Source: Dokdonella_A soli
GTDB taxonomy: Bacteria; Pseudomonadota; Gammaproteobacteria; Xanthomonadales; Rhodanobacteraceae
DNA: 64,000 nucleotides
Reading direction: 5' to 3'
NCBI RefSeq assembly: GCF_039523175.1
Contig: NZ_BAAAEU010000010.1
Coordinates: 248,001-312,000 of the forward strand
The translations under genes were made by a program, and so were the position numbers. A model generated the notes under the pieces. The model was not told the origin of the DNA, searched no databases, and saw only the letters and a program-made list of their open reading frames with translations. Shown piece after piece: positions 17,237 to 25,022 of this stretch. How positions within the stretch are numbered: position 1 is the stretch's first letter; each line of letters begins with the position of its first letter.

Positions 17237-18048
17237 CCGGCGATCGTGCCGTCGAGTGGACTCGATGCCGACGCGTAGCGCTTGCGCGGGATGCGGCCTG
17301 CGCGGAACGCGGCGCGACCCGCTTCGACCGCAAGTTTCATCGCATGCGCCATCAGCACTGGATCCTTCGCGCCGGCGATCGCGGTGTTCATCAGCACGCC
17401 GTCGCAGCCGAGCTCCATCGCGATCGCCGCGTCGGACGCGGTGCCAACCCCCGCATCGACCAGCACCGGCACCTTCGCGTTCTCGACGATCTCGAGCAGG
17501 TTGTAGCGGTTCTGGATGCCGAGCCCGGAACCGATCGGTGCAGCCAGCGGCATCACCGCCACGCAGCCGATCTCCTCCAGTCGTTTTGCAAGAATCGGAT
17601 CGTCCGAGGTATAGACCATGACCTCGAAACCTTCCTTCACCAGCGTCTCGGCCGCGGCCAATGTCTGCACGACATCCGGGAACAGTGTCCTCTGGTCGCC
17701 GAGCACTTCGAGCTTGATCAAGGTATGGCCGTCGAGCAGCTCGCGCGCGAGTCGGCAGGTACGCACCGCGTCTTCCGCGGTATAGCAGCCGGCGGTGTTC
17801 GGCAGGATCGTGTAGCGCGACAGTGGCAGAGCGTCGAGCAGGTTCGGCGCATTCCGGTCTTGACCGATATTCGTGCGCCGGATCGCCACGGTGACGATCT
17901 CCGCTCCGGCCGCTTCGGTCGCGCGCCTCGTTTCGTCGAGATCCTTGAATTTGCCGGTGCCGGTGAGCAGGCGCGAGCGATAGGTCTTGCCGGCGATCAC
18001 GAGCGGATCGGAGGTGACGTCAAGCGTGGAATCGGACAGGGCGTTCAT
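17233..18048 (-). CDS. thiG: Thiazole synthase ThiG
   Basis: A 271-residue ThiG, which builds the thiazole-phosphate ring of thiamine from deoxyxylulose 5-phosphate, dehydroglycine and ThiS-thiocarboxylate. TIM-barrel landmarks are LTGTGKFKDLDETRRATEAAGAEIVTVAIRR (in parts), LPNTAGCYTAEDAVRTCRLARE, KLEVLGD with the Schiff-base lysine, and the phosphate-binding VDAGVGTASDAAIAMELGCDGVLMNTAI (in parts). I start at the ATG 18048 (MNALSDST). The longer open frame to 18429 translates repeats and is not ThiG. It lies 456 bases downstream of thiS, an unusually wide gap for partners of one complex. Confidence 0.96.
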   Translation of the reverse strand: MNALSDSTLDVTSDPLVIAGKTYRSRLLTGTGKFKDLDETRRATEAAGAEIVTVAIRRTNIGQDRNAPNLLDALPLSRYTILPNTAGCYTAEDAVRTCRLARELLDGHTLIKLEVLGDQRTLFPDVVQTLAAAETLVKEGFEVMVYTSDDPILAKRLEEIGCVAVMPLAAPIGSGLGIQNRYNLLEIVENAKVPVLVDAGVGTASDAAIAMELGCDGVLMNTAIAGAKDPVLMAHAMKLAVEAGRAAFRAGRIPRKRYASASSPLDGTIAG

Positions 18049-18109
18049 GATGGCGTCGTGGTGCCGGCGGGACCGGATGGATGACTGGGCCCGTATTATC
18101 GCTTGTGCG

Positions 18110-18500
18110 CGGGGTGCGGGTGCGATGCGGTTCTCGCGATGCTCGCTCAGCTCGCAGCTGATATTGGGGACGCCAGTCCTACGTTGCTCGGCAACGACCT
18201 CAAACAGCCTTCCTTGGCGCGCCTTCCAGTCGGCATCCTGCCTCCTCCTCGTACCCGGCACGAGCTGCGCTTCAACGCAGCTCGCAGGCGCCGTGCGCTC
18301 GACCCTCAGCTCCTGCCTCGGGCGTTCGCCTGTGCACGCGATGCCCGATGGCATCGCGCCAGCGCTCGGGCAATGCTCGCTGCGCTCGCAGCTGTTGCTG
18401 GGCTCGCGCATCCTGCGCTCGCCAAGCAACCCGGCCCTCAGCTCCTGCTTCGGGGCGTTCGTTGCCGCACACGATGCCTGCGGGCATCGTGTAAGCGCGG
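18110..18500. repeat. Repeat-filled intergenic region between thiS and thiG
   Basis: This gap (18049-18504) holds no gene. It contains imperfect direct repeats of about 132 bases: CCCTCAGCTCCTGC and the following 50 bases at 18303 recur at 18435, and TGCTCGCT..CTCGCAGCTG at 18139 recurs at 18374. Each repeat ends in a GATGCC/GGCATC hairpin (18338-18358 and 18471-18492). Another hairpin, CGAGCTGCG/CGCAGCTCG, lies at 18260-18283. Confidence 0.7.
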
Positions 18501-18504
18501 CAAC

Positions 18505-18705
18505 TCACCCACCGCCGATCGCGTGCACGATCTCGACGCGATCGCCGGCATCGAGCATGCGCGCGCCGTATTGGCTGCGCGGCACGATCTCGCGGTTGAC
18601 CTCGACGGCGATGCGGCGCTGCGCGTAGCCGGCGGTATCCAGCAGCTGGGCCAGCGACGTCGCAGCGCCGACTTCCTTCTCGTCACCGTTCAAAACGATT
18701 TTCAT
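18505..18705 (-). CDS. thiS: Sulfur carrier protein ThiS
   Basis: A 66-residue ubiquitin-like sulfur carrier of thiamine biosynthesis. It begins KIVLNGDEKEV, has the TSLAQLLDTAGY helix and IAVEVNREIVPRSQY, and ends VEIVHAIGGG. ThiS normally ends in Gly-Gly, the residue that is thiocarboxylated and donates sulfur to ThiG; here a third glycine is present. It is first in the thiS-thiG-trmB run on the minus strand. Confidence 0.95.
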   Translation of the reverse strand: MKIVLNGDEKEVGAATSLAQLLDTAGYAQRRIAVEVNREIVPRSQYGARMLDAGDRVEIVHAIGGG

Positions 18706-18752
18706 TGCGTCATTCTAATCGCGGGTGACCGCTTCATCCGAATCCACGGCAC

Positions 18753-18782
18753 AAAAAAAGACGCCGCGCAGTGCGCGGCGTC
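18753..18782 (-). terminator. Intrinsic terminator of the DUF6600 gene
   Basis: A 10-bp stem GACGCCGCGC/GCGCGGCGTC with a three-base loop (18760-18782). On the minus strand it is followed by seven consecutive T. It lies 21 bases past the stop of the large envelope protein and would separate it from thiS. Confidence 0.88.
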
Positions 18783-18802
18783 GTGAGCGGGTGCGTTGTA
18801 CC

Positions 18803-21256
18803 TCAGCGGTTGCCGTTGTCCTTGTCCTTCTTTTCATCCTGCCGCTGGACCGGTTGACGCTCCTGCCGTTGCGGCTGCTGTTGCTGCGGCATGTCGCGTG
18901 GCTGCTGGTACTGCTGTGGTTGCGCCTGGGGTTGCGGCATGCTGCGCGGCTGCTGGTACTGCGGCTGTGGCACGTTGCGTGGCTGCTGGTATTCCTGCGG
19001 TTGCGGCGCACTGCGCGGCTCGTATTGCGGCTGCGGCGCGCTGCGTGGCTGTGGCTGATACTGCGGCTGCGGGGCGCTGCGTGGTTCCACGCGCTGTTCG
19101 ACGCGGGGAGCCGGCTGGTACTGCGGCTGCGCCGTCTCGCGCGGCACTTCACGGACCGGAGGCGCCTGGCGAATCTCACGCGGCGGCGCCGAGAGGGTCT
19201 GGCGTTCGACGTTCTGGCTCGAACGCGGCGGCTGCGCCGGCTGCTGGCGCTCCATCACGCGCGGCTCGGCGGCGGGGGCCGGATTCGCATGCGGTGCGAA
19301 GCGCTCCGACGGCACGGCTCGCGACGGAGCTTGCGTCGCCGCGGGTGCACGCGTCTCCGCGTTGGCCGGACCGCGGCCCTGCGGCTGCGCGGTCGGATTG
19401 CCACGGCTCTCGGGCAGGGTGCGTGCCGCGGCCGGAGCGTCGGCATGCGGCGCGAAACGCGACGACGGCAGCGCTTCGCGCGTCGGGGCGCCGGATTGCC
19501 CACGCCCCTCATTACCCGGCGCCGTCACCGATGAGCGACCTCCAACCGGAGTCGCAGGATTCGCCGGCGTCGGACGCGCCACCACGGCAGGATTCATGCG
19601 CTCGTTCGATGCGCCCGGGCGCTCCGTTGCGGCATTGCCGCGCATCGGCAGCGGCTGCGGGCGTGGAGCGTTCTGGCCAACCACCTGCACGCGCGAGGGG
19701 GCTGCGTTGCCGGCCTGCACACCAGTGGCCGGACGGGCCGCGATCTCGCGCAACTGGTTCGTCGCCAGCGGCTGTGCGCCATTGCGTTCGATCGCCTGCA
19801 GGCGCGTCGCGATCGGCGCCGGCATCGGTGGCGGCGCGGTGCGTGCGATGACGTTGCGATCCAGGGCGGCGGCCGGCGGCGCGACGCGTGTGCGCTCGGC
19901 ATTGGCGGCGACAAAGCTGGCCTGGGTCGGCGCGATGCCGACGCGGCTGACCACCTGCGCGGTGCGCAGGTTGCCCGCATCGATCGACACCCGCGAATTG
20001 GCGACCGGCTGCGCGCCGATGAACGCATCGCGCGACACCGCGGTCACCGCGGCGACGTCCCGCTGGTACGCATAGTTCACGTTGGTGATCGGGCGGCCCG
20101 CCGAATAGTTGTTGTAGATATTGGTGATGTTGGTGTTGTTGATCACCGTCGTGTTGCGCACGTTGACGTTCGTGAAGTAGTCGCGCGAGGCGCTGTACCA
20201 TGGTACGTAGACGTCGCGCGGTCCAAGCGGGAACCAGCCGACAGGGCCGCCGCCGATGCCGATCGAGACACTCGTGCCCCAACCGCCGCCGCCTACGAAC
20301 GCAACCAGCGCCGGCGCATAGACCGCACCATAGTTGCGCGGACCCGGGCACCAGCCCCAGCGGTTGCCGATGTAGGCCCAGCGGCCGTAGTGGAACGGCG
20401 CGAAGCCCCAGGAGGCGTTGTCGATCCAGGTCCAGCCCCAGGGGTCGACCCAAGACCAGTAACCGGAGCGGTACGGCGCCCAGCCGGCCTCGACCGTGGT
20501 CGGATACCAGACATTGCCGTAGCTCGGCACGCTGTTCCAGCTGCCGTAGTCGTCGAGGTCGGAATAGCCGATCACGTCCTCGGACACGTAGCGGCGCGAC
20601 ACCGAGCGCTCATAGCGCGTATCGCGCGACCGGCACCATTGATCGAAATCGTCCGGGCGCGGCACGTCGAGCACTTCGTAGTCGCGCAGCGCCGAATCGT
20701 TGAAGCGGTATGAATTACCGGAGCGTACGCTGTAGCTCGCGTTGTTCTCGCCGTAGACTTCGCCGCCGCCCTGGAACACGGTGACCATTGTCGAGTTGCC
20801 CCGCGGGTCGATGTCGACGCGGTAGTCACCCGGCTGGTTCACGACGAACGCCAGCGTCGGCGTATCGACCTCGTAGTTCTGCCCGCGGCCGACGCGGCGC
20901 ACATGCAGGTTCAGCACGCCCTCGGTCAGCTGGAGCTGGGCGGTGTTGTCGTCGAGGTTGAGCAGGTTGAACGTGCTGTTCTGATCGAGGCGGATGTCCG
21001 CCGAGCCGATCTGGAATTCGACACGCGAATCGCGATCGGCGTACACCTTGTCACCGGTGCCGAGCGGACGGTTGAGCGACACCTGCGTCCATTGGTCGCC
21101 GCCGGCCGGCTGGAAACTCACGTTGCCGCGCAGGTAGCCGACGCGTGCGACGCGATCCGGCGGATCTGCCAGCGCGCTGCCCGCGAACGTGCCGAGCATG
21201 AGCACCAATGCAGCTACGCACCAGGCGCGCGGCTTGGAAATACGCTTCGTGTACAT
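18803..21256 (-). CDS. Large secreted FecR/DUF6600-type protein with Q/P-rich repeat tail
   Basis: An 817-residue exported protein. A signal peptide (AWCVAALVLMLGTFAGSALA) is followed by a FecR-like beta-helical domain (VARVGYLRGNVSFQPAGGDQW, LDQNSTFNLLNLDDNTAQLQL). Next is an aromatic-rich DUF6600 region around residues 230-350, rich in Trp-Tyr-Gly (AGWAPYRSGYWSWVDPWGWTW, GRWAYIGNRWGWCPGPR). From about residue 430 it becomes low-complexity Ala/Arg/Pro/Gln, ending in repeats such as PRSAPQPQYQ and QQPRDMPQQQQ and a charged DEKKDKDNGNR. I start at 21256 because AGGAG lies seven bases upstream. Likely a cell-envelope or matrix protein; its exact role is unknown. Confidence 0.85.
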   Translation of the reverse strand: MYTKRISKPRAWCVAALVLMLGTFAGSALADPPDRVARVGYLRGNVSFQPAGGDQWTQVSLNRPLGTGDKVYADRDSRVEFQIGSADIRLDQNSTFNLLNLDDNTAQLQLTEGVLNLHVRRVGRGQNYEVDTPTLAFVVNQPGDYRVDIDPRGNSTMVTVFQGGGEVYGENNASYSVRSGNSYRFNDSALRDYEVLDVPRPDDFDQWCRSRDTRYERSVSRRYVSEDVIGYSDLDDYGSWNSVPSYGNVWYPTTVEAGWAPYRSGYWSWVDPWGWTWIDNASWGFAPFHYGRWAYIGNRWGWCPGPRNYGAVYAPALVAFVGGGGWGTSVSIGIGGGPVGWFPLGPRDVYVPWYSASRDYFTNVNVRNTTVINNTNITNIYNNYSAGRPITNVNYAYQRDVAAVTAVSRDAFIGAQPVANSRVSIDAGNLRTAQVVSRVGIAPTQASFVAANAERTRVAPPAAALDRNVIARTAPPPMPAPIATRLQAIERNGAQPLATNQLREIAARPATGVQAGNAAPSRVQVVGQNAPRPQPLPMRGNAATERPGASNERMNPAVVARPTPANPATPVGGRSSVTAPGNEGRGQSGAPTREALPSSRFAPHADAPAAARTLPESRGNPTAQPQGRGPANAETRAPAATQAPSRAVPSERFAPHANPAPAAEPRVMERQQPAQPPRSSQNVERQTLSAPPREIRQAPPVREVPRETAQPQYQPAPRVEQRVEPRSAPQPQYQPQPRSAPQPQYEPRSAPQPQEYQQPRNVPQPQYQQPRSMPQPQAQPQQYQQPRDMPQQQQPQRQERQPVQRQDEKKDKDNGNR
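18840..19140. repeat. Degenerate tandem repeats in the DUF6600 tail
   Basis: Variants of GGCTGCGG/TGGCTGCTGGTACTG recur every 30-60 bases and encode PQPQYQ-PRSAP-type peptides. The periodic DNA could recombine and change tail length in multiples of three. Confidence 0.6.
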
Positions 21257-21600
21257 CGATGATCTCCTGAGGCCTACGCCAGTTGCGGTCACGGTGGGAA
21301 ATCGCTCCCCTGAGCACGGCCGTCCGCGGCTGACAGGCTGCGCACAATATCAGCGTAATCTCGCTGAACGACGACTTTCCAGCGCCGGCACTTTGCCATT
21401 TGTTGCCGTGTCGCTTAGCGGGGATTCAGCGCGGTTCCGCAGTTGGTCCGCGCTTGTCGCCTCATGTATTCGCCGCTAATCTGTCGCGCCACTTCGACGC
21501 GCTGATGCGTGGGGTCTGGTGTGACCCCGGTGGATGCAGCACAGTAGACACTGCCGGTCGCCGGGGCTGGCGCACGCGAACCACCAACAAAGGATTCCGG
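21257..21600. other. Intergenic region without a recognised gene
   Basis: This 344-base stretch lies between the divergent starts of the DUF6600 gene and tRNA-Gly. It should contain both promoters. I see the AGGAG ribosome site of the DUF6600 gene at its left end but no convincing -35/-10 pair, hairpin or small ORF with coding character. Confidence 0.5.
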
Positions 21601-21674
21601 GCGGGTGTAGCTCAATGGTAGAGCTGTGGCTTCCCAAGCCACTGACGAGGGTTCGATTCCCTTCACCCGCTCCA
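21601..21674 (+). tRNA. tRNA-Gly (anticodon CCC)
   Basis: A full cloverleaf can be folded: acceptor GCGGGTG/CACCCGC, D-arm GCTC/GAGC, anticodon stem GTGGC/GCCAC with loop TTCCCAA (anticodon CCC, reading GGG), and T-arm GAGGG-TTCGATT-CCCTT. The 3' TCCA is encoded, so the CCA end is genomic. It lies directly upstream of the RimB/RimK genes. Confidence 0.95.
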
Positions 21675-21736
21675 CACCTCAGCCCGTGCTCTCCGAACCT
21701 TCTCCCCTGCAGCCTGCTCCTGCGACTGCCGATGAC

Positions 21737-22177
21737 ATGAGCCTCGGCTGGCGCGAATGGCTGGCGCTGCCTGCCCTCGGCATCGTCGCGATCAAGGCCA
21801 AGCTCGACACCGGAGCGCGCTCGTCGGCGCTGCATGTCGAGGCGCTGGAGACGTTCCGACGGGATGGCGTCCTGCATGTGCGCTTCGAGGTGCGCCCGCG
21901 CCGGCGCGGCAGCAGGACCATCGCGTGCAGCGCGCCGGTCCTCGACCGACGGCGCGTGACCGATTCCGGTGGCCATCGCAGCGAGCGCTGGTTCATCCGC
22001 ACCGACGTCGCGCTCGCGGGCCAGGTGTTCAGCACCGAAATAAATCTGACAGACCGCCGCGCGATGCTGTTTCCGCTGCTGCTCGGGCGTAGTGCGCTCG
22101 TCGGGCGTTTCCGCGTCGACCCGGCGCTTTCCTATACGTGCCCGCGCCCCGCGCGGATCGTGCCATCCACTCCCTGA
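21737..22177 (+). CDS. RimB-type retropepsin-like zinc protease (DUF785)
   Basis: A 146-residue protein of the ATP-dependent zinc protease/RimB family (aspartic-protease fold). The active-site segment is IKAKLDTGARSSALHVE, and LLLGRSALVGRFRVDP is the conserved C-terminal part. In Pseudomonas, RimB works with RimK in the cycle of glutamylation of ribosomal protein S6. Here it ends ten bases before rimK, so the two are an operon. I start at the ATG 21737 (MSLGWREW); the in-frame extension upstream would run through the tRNA gene. Confidence 0.85.
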   Translation: MSLGWREWLALPALGIVAIKAKLDTGARSSALHVEALETFRRDGVLHVRFEVRPRRRGSRTIACSAPVLDRRRVTDSGGHRSERWFIRTDVALAGQVFSTEINLTDRRAMLFPLLLGRSALVGRFRVDPALSYTCPRPARIVPSTP

Positions 22178-22187
22178 AGAATTCCGC

Positions 22188-23102
22188 ATGAAGATCGCCA
22201 TCCTGTCGCGCAACGCGCGTCTGTACTCGACGGTACGCCTGGTCGAAGCCGCGCGCGCGCGCGGCCACAGCGTACGCGTGCTCGATCCCCTGCGCTGCTA
22301 CATGCGCATCGCCGCCGGCGTGTTCGAGATGCACTACAAGGGCCGCGAGCTGCGCGGCATCGACGCGGTGATCCCGCGCATCGGCGCCTCGATCACCTTC
22401 TATGGCACCGCGGTCGTGCGCCAGTTCGAGATGATGGGCGTCTACACGCCGAACGATTCCGACGCGATCCTGCGTGCACGCGACAAGTTGCGCACTCTGC
22501 AACTGCTCGCGCGCGAGGGCATCGACCTGCCGACCACGGTGTTCGGCGACAACCCGGATGACACCGCCGACCTGCTCGCGATGCTGGGCGACCCGCCGCA
22601 CGTGATCAAGCTCAACGAAGGCGCGCAGGGGCAGGGCGTGCTGCTCGCGGAGAAGAAGTCCGCGGCGCGCGGCATGATCGAGGCGTTCCGCAGCCTGTAC
22701 ACGAATTTCCTCGTGCAGGAGTTCGTGCGCGAAGCGAACGGCGCCGACCTGCGCTGCTTCGTGATCGGCGGCAAGGTGGTCGCTGCGATGCAGCGGCAGG
22801 CGCCGGAAGGCGATTTCCGCGCGAACCTGCACCGCGGTGGCAGCGCGAGCGCCGTCGAGCTGACGACAGCGGAAGCGGAAACCGCGGTGCGTGCCGCGCG
22901 CGTGATGGGACTCGGCATCGCCGGCGTCGACCTGCTGCGCTCGCGCCGAGGCCCGCTCGTCCTCGAGGTCAATTCCTCGCCGGGGCTCGAGGGCATCGAG
23001 AGCGCCAGCGGCGTCGATGTCGCCGGTGCGGTCATCGACTACCTCGCGCGGATGTCGGCACGGTCCGCGAAGGCGCTTCGTCCGCGCAACAGGCGAAAGT
23101 AG
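22188..23102 (+). CDS. rimK: RimK-family alpha-L-glutamate ligase
   Basis: A 304-residue ATP-grasp ligase that adds glutamate residues to the C-terminus of ribosomal protein S6. The N-terminus MKIAILSRNARLYSTVRLVEAA is characteristic. It is followed by VIPRIGASITFYGTAVVRQFE, the ATP-grasp lysine and loop (VIKLNEGAQGQGVLLAE), the Mg-binding segment GADLRCFVIGGKVVAAMQR, and LVLEVNSSPGLEGIE near the end. The start ATG at 22188 follows GAAGAATTCCGC. It pairs with the RimB protease just upstream. Confidence 0.95.
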   Translation: MKIAILSRNARLYSTVRLVEAARARGHSVRVLDPLRCYMRIAAGVFEMHYKGRELRGIDAVIPRIGASITFYGTAVVRQFEMMGVYTPNDSDAILRARDKLRTLQLLAREGIDLPTTVFGDNPDDTADLLAMLGDPPHVIKLNEGAQGQGVLLAEKKSAARGMIEAFRSLYTNFLVQEFVREANGADLRCFVIGGKVVAAMQRQAPEGDFRANLHRGGSASAVELTTAEAETAVRAARVMGLGIAGVDLLRSRRGPLVLEVNSSPGLEGIESASGVDVAGAVIDYLARMSARSAKALRPRNRRK

Positions 23103-23348
23103 TCCGGGCAGAACACCGCTCGACCGGCGGACAGGGGTGCCGATCGCATATTGCCATTCAGGCAAGGCGTTCCAATCGTCAGAGATCGCCGGCGCGGGCG
23201 CGCGCTAGCGGACGTGGTGTTGTGCATCAAACAACGAAACAAGTAGTACGAAAGTCGTCGTTGACAAACCCGCCCGATGTTCCTAGCATGGATCTGGCCG
23301 CATCACGTCGCGGCATCCACGCGGATTCAACTCCGACGGAGGGCAGTC

Positions 23349-23879
23349 ATGAAACTGATAATCCCGTTCGCATTGGTGCTGTTCGCAATGATCTCCCCCG
23401 CCGCGGCGAAGGAGTCGAAATACCACGAAGTGGTCAACGCCAGCTCGCAGGACAGGTTGGAACAACTCGTCGTGATGGTGCAGGGCGAGATGAAACCGGG
23501 CGGGCGCTACGAATTCGTCAAGCCGGACGAGCGCAAGACGATCGATGCGAAGTTCGCCGAGATGCTCGATCTGCTGAAGCGCAAAGGCAGCATCGAAGCC
23601 ATGCAGCAGGACGAAAAGGTCCGCCTTTTCAACGCGCAGGAGATGGTGAATTCGATCCTGACCAGGCGCGACAGCGACAGGGTGATCTGCGAAAACAGGA
23701 CGCCGATCGGGTCGCATATCCCCCAGACGTCTTGCCATACCTACGGACAGGCTGAGGAGGCCCGCCACGACACCGTCAAGAAGATGATGGATTGGGACCA
23801 CATTGCATGTGTCGACTCCAAGACGTCGGAACAATGCATGCACAAGCCGCACGTCCGCGGCCCTGGTGAACACCTGTAG
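23349..23879 (+). CDS. Secreted FNAQE-motif protein, paralogue 1
   Basis: A 176-residue exported protein of a family I cannot name. A signal peptide (KLIIPFALVLFAMISPAAA) is followed by an alpha-helical region with the block DEKVRLFNAQEMVNSIL, then RRDSDRVICENRTPIGSHIP and further cysteines (TSCHTYG, IACVDSKTSEQCMH). The same block recurs in the next gene. The C-terminal extension of about 40 residues with two extra cysteines is unique to this copy. Proximity to the BlaI/M56 pair could hint at envelope sensing, but that is only inference. Confidence 0.75.
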   Translation: MKLIIPFALVLFAMISPAAAKESKYHEVVNASSQDRLEQLVVMVQGEMKPGGRYEFVKPDERKTIDAKFAEMLDLLKRKGSIEAMQQDEKVRLFNAQEMVNSILTRRDSDRVICENRTPIGSHIPQTSCHTYGQAEEARHDTVKKMMDWDHIACVDSKTSEQCMHKPHVRGPGEHL

Positions 23880-23890
23880 GGCGTCACCCC

Positions 23891-23921
23891 GATTGCCCCG
23901 TGGAGGATCCGCGGGGCAATC
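23891..23921 (+). terminator. Hairpin after FNAQE paralogue 1
   Basis: A 10-bp stem GATTGCCCCG/CGGGGCAATC with an 11-base loop, 11 bases past the stop codon. No U-tract follows, so it is a weak terminator candidate or an mRNA-stabilising hairpin. Confidence 0.45.
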
Positions 23922-24056
23922 ACGAGAGCGCGCGTGCGACCACGCGCTGCGGTCGCGGCCATTGACCCTCTTGCCATCGACGAAAATATATGTACGATGA
24001 ATATCGTCGACGGGGATTCTCCCTGCCGCTCTACCTGACCGATCGGAGATTGCGTA

Positions 24057-24536
24057 ATGAAATTGCCTGTCATTGCATTCATCGTTGCGGCATCCCTGGC
24101 TGCACCGCTTTCAGCCGCGGAAAAGGCCAGTCCCGCCGTCAACGCCGATACGAAGGAGGCTTTTGCCACCGTATCGGAGTGGGTGCACAAGCAGATGAAT
24201 GAAGGCGGCCGCTATTCGCACGTCACATCGCGCGAGAAGGAGACCGTCGACAAACGCTTCGACGAGATGGACAAGCTGTTCGCGAAAAGTGGTGCGGTCG
24301 CGCAGATGTCGGACGACGAAAAGACTCGCATGTTCAATGCGCAGGAGGAGATCAATGCGATCCTGGCCAAGCGCGACAGTGAACGCCTGATCTGCAAGAA
24401 CGTGGCGCCGGTCGGTTCGCATATTCCGGTCAAGACCTGCGTAACCGCCGGGGAGCTCGAGAATCGGCGGCGCGAGGACACCCATTACCTCGATCGAACC
24501 CAGCAGACGAACCAGTTGCGCGGCGGCGGAGGTTGA
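24057..24536 (+). CDS. Secreted FNAQE-motif protein, paralogue 2
   Basis: A 159-residue protein. After a signal peptide (KLPVIAFIVAASLAAPLSAA) it carries the same block as its neighbour: GGRYSHVTSREKETVDKRFDEM, MSDDEKTRMFNAQEEINAIL and RDSERLICKNVAPVGSHIPVKTC (each given in part). It ends in a Gly-rich tail. The shared order of motifs and the two conserved cysteines (IC-x-N and the last C) indicate tandem duplication followed by divergence. The function is unknown. The 177-base spacing and hairpin between the copies suggest separate or partly separate transcripts. Confidence 0.75.
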   Translation: MKLPVIAFIVAASLAAPLSAAEKASPAVNADTKEAFATVSEWVHKQMNEGGRYSHVTSREKETVDKRFDEMDKLFAKSGAVAQMSDDEKTRMFNAQEEINAILAKRDSERLICKNVAPVGSHIPVKTCVTAGELENRRREDTHYLDRTQQTNQLRGGGG

Positions 24537-24623
24537 TCCAAAGTCGAGGCACGGCGCGGCTGGTTGAGCGTAGCGTGCCGCCTTGCTTCCCGGCCAAGGC
24601 AGGCCATCACAAGGTGAGAACCT

Positions 24624-25022
24624 GTGTCCAAGACCGAAAATCCCCCCAAGCCAACCGAAGCCGAGCTCGGCATCCTCAATTTCCTATGGGAACGCGGACC
24701 GAGCACGGTCCGCGATGTGCATGAGGCGCTCTACCGCGATGAAGGTGCGGGCTACACGACCGCGCTGAAGCTGTTGCAGATCATGCATGGCAAGGGATTG
24801 GTCGTGCGCGACGACTCCGAGCGCGCGCACGTGTTCCGTGCGGCGGTGAGCAAGGAGCGCACGCAGAAGCGCTTCCTCGTCGACATGGTGCAGCGCGTAT
24901 TCGACGGCTCGCCCTCCCAGCTCGTCCTGCAGGCGCTTGGCGGACGGCCGCGCGCGACACGCGAAGAGCTCGATGAGATTCGTGCGCTGCTCGACAAGCT
25001 CGGGGATGGGACCAAGTCATGA
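24624..25022 (+). CDS. BlaI/MecI/CopY-family transcriptional repressor
   Basis: A 132-residue winged-helix repressor. The DNA-binding part reads TEAELGILNFLWERGPSTVRDVHEAL, then GAGYTTALKLLQIMHGKGLV. The C-terminal half (KRFLVDMVQRVFDGS, then ELDEIRALLDKL) is the dimerisation region cleaved by BlaR1-type sensors in classical systems. The start is GTG at 24624, five bases after AAGGTGAG. Its stop overlaps the M56 gene by four bases (ATGA), so the two are translationally coupled. No beta-lactamase gene lies in the window; the target operon is unknown. Confidence 0.92.
   Translation: MSKTENPPKPTEAELGILNFLWERGPSTVRDVHEALYRDEGAGYTTALKLLQIMHGKGLVVRDDSERAHVFRAAVSKERTQKRFLVDMVQRVFDGSPSQLVLQALGGRPRATREELDEIRALLDKLGDGTKS

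Noticed and set aside
15066..18084. Long plus-strand frames across the SLC13, trmB and thiG genes (588 and 778 codons)
   Set aside because: They are antisense to well-recognised genes and show shadow-frame composition.
18049..18429. N-terminal extension of ThiG
   Set aside because: The in-frame extension translates the repeat block and lacks any ThiG similarity; the ATG at 18048 opens the conserved protein.
18110..18500. Integron attC sites or a CRISPR array in the repeat block
   Set aside because: Repeat units are imperfect, about 132 bases apart and without uniform spacers; no integrase or cas gene nearby, and no attC core sites seen.
24537..24623. BlaI operator (TACA-type dyad) upstream of the repressor
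   Set aside because: I looked for a TACA..TGTA-type dyad and found none convincing in this 87-base gap.
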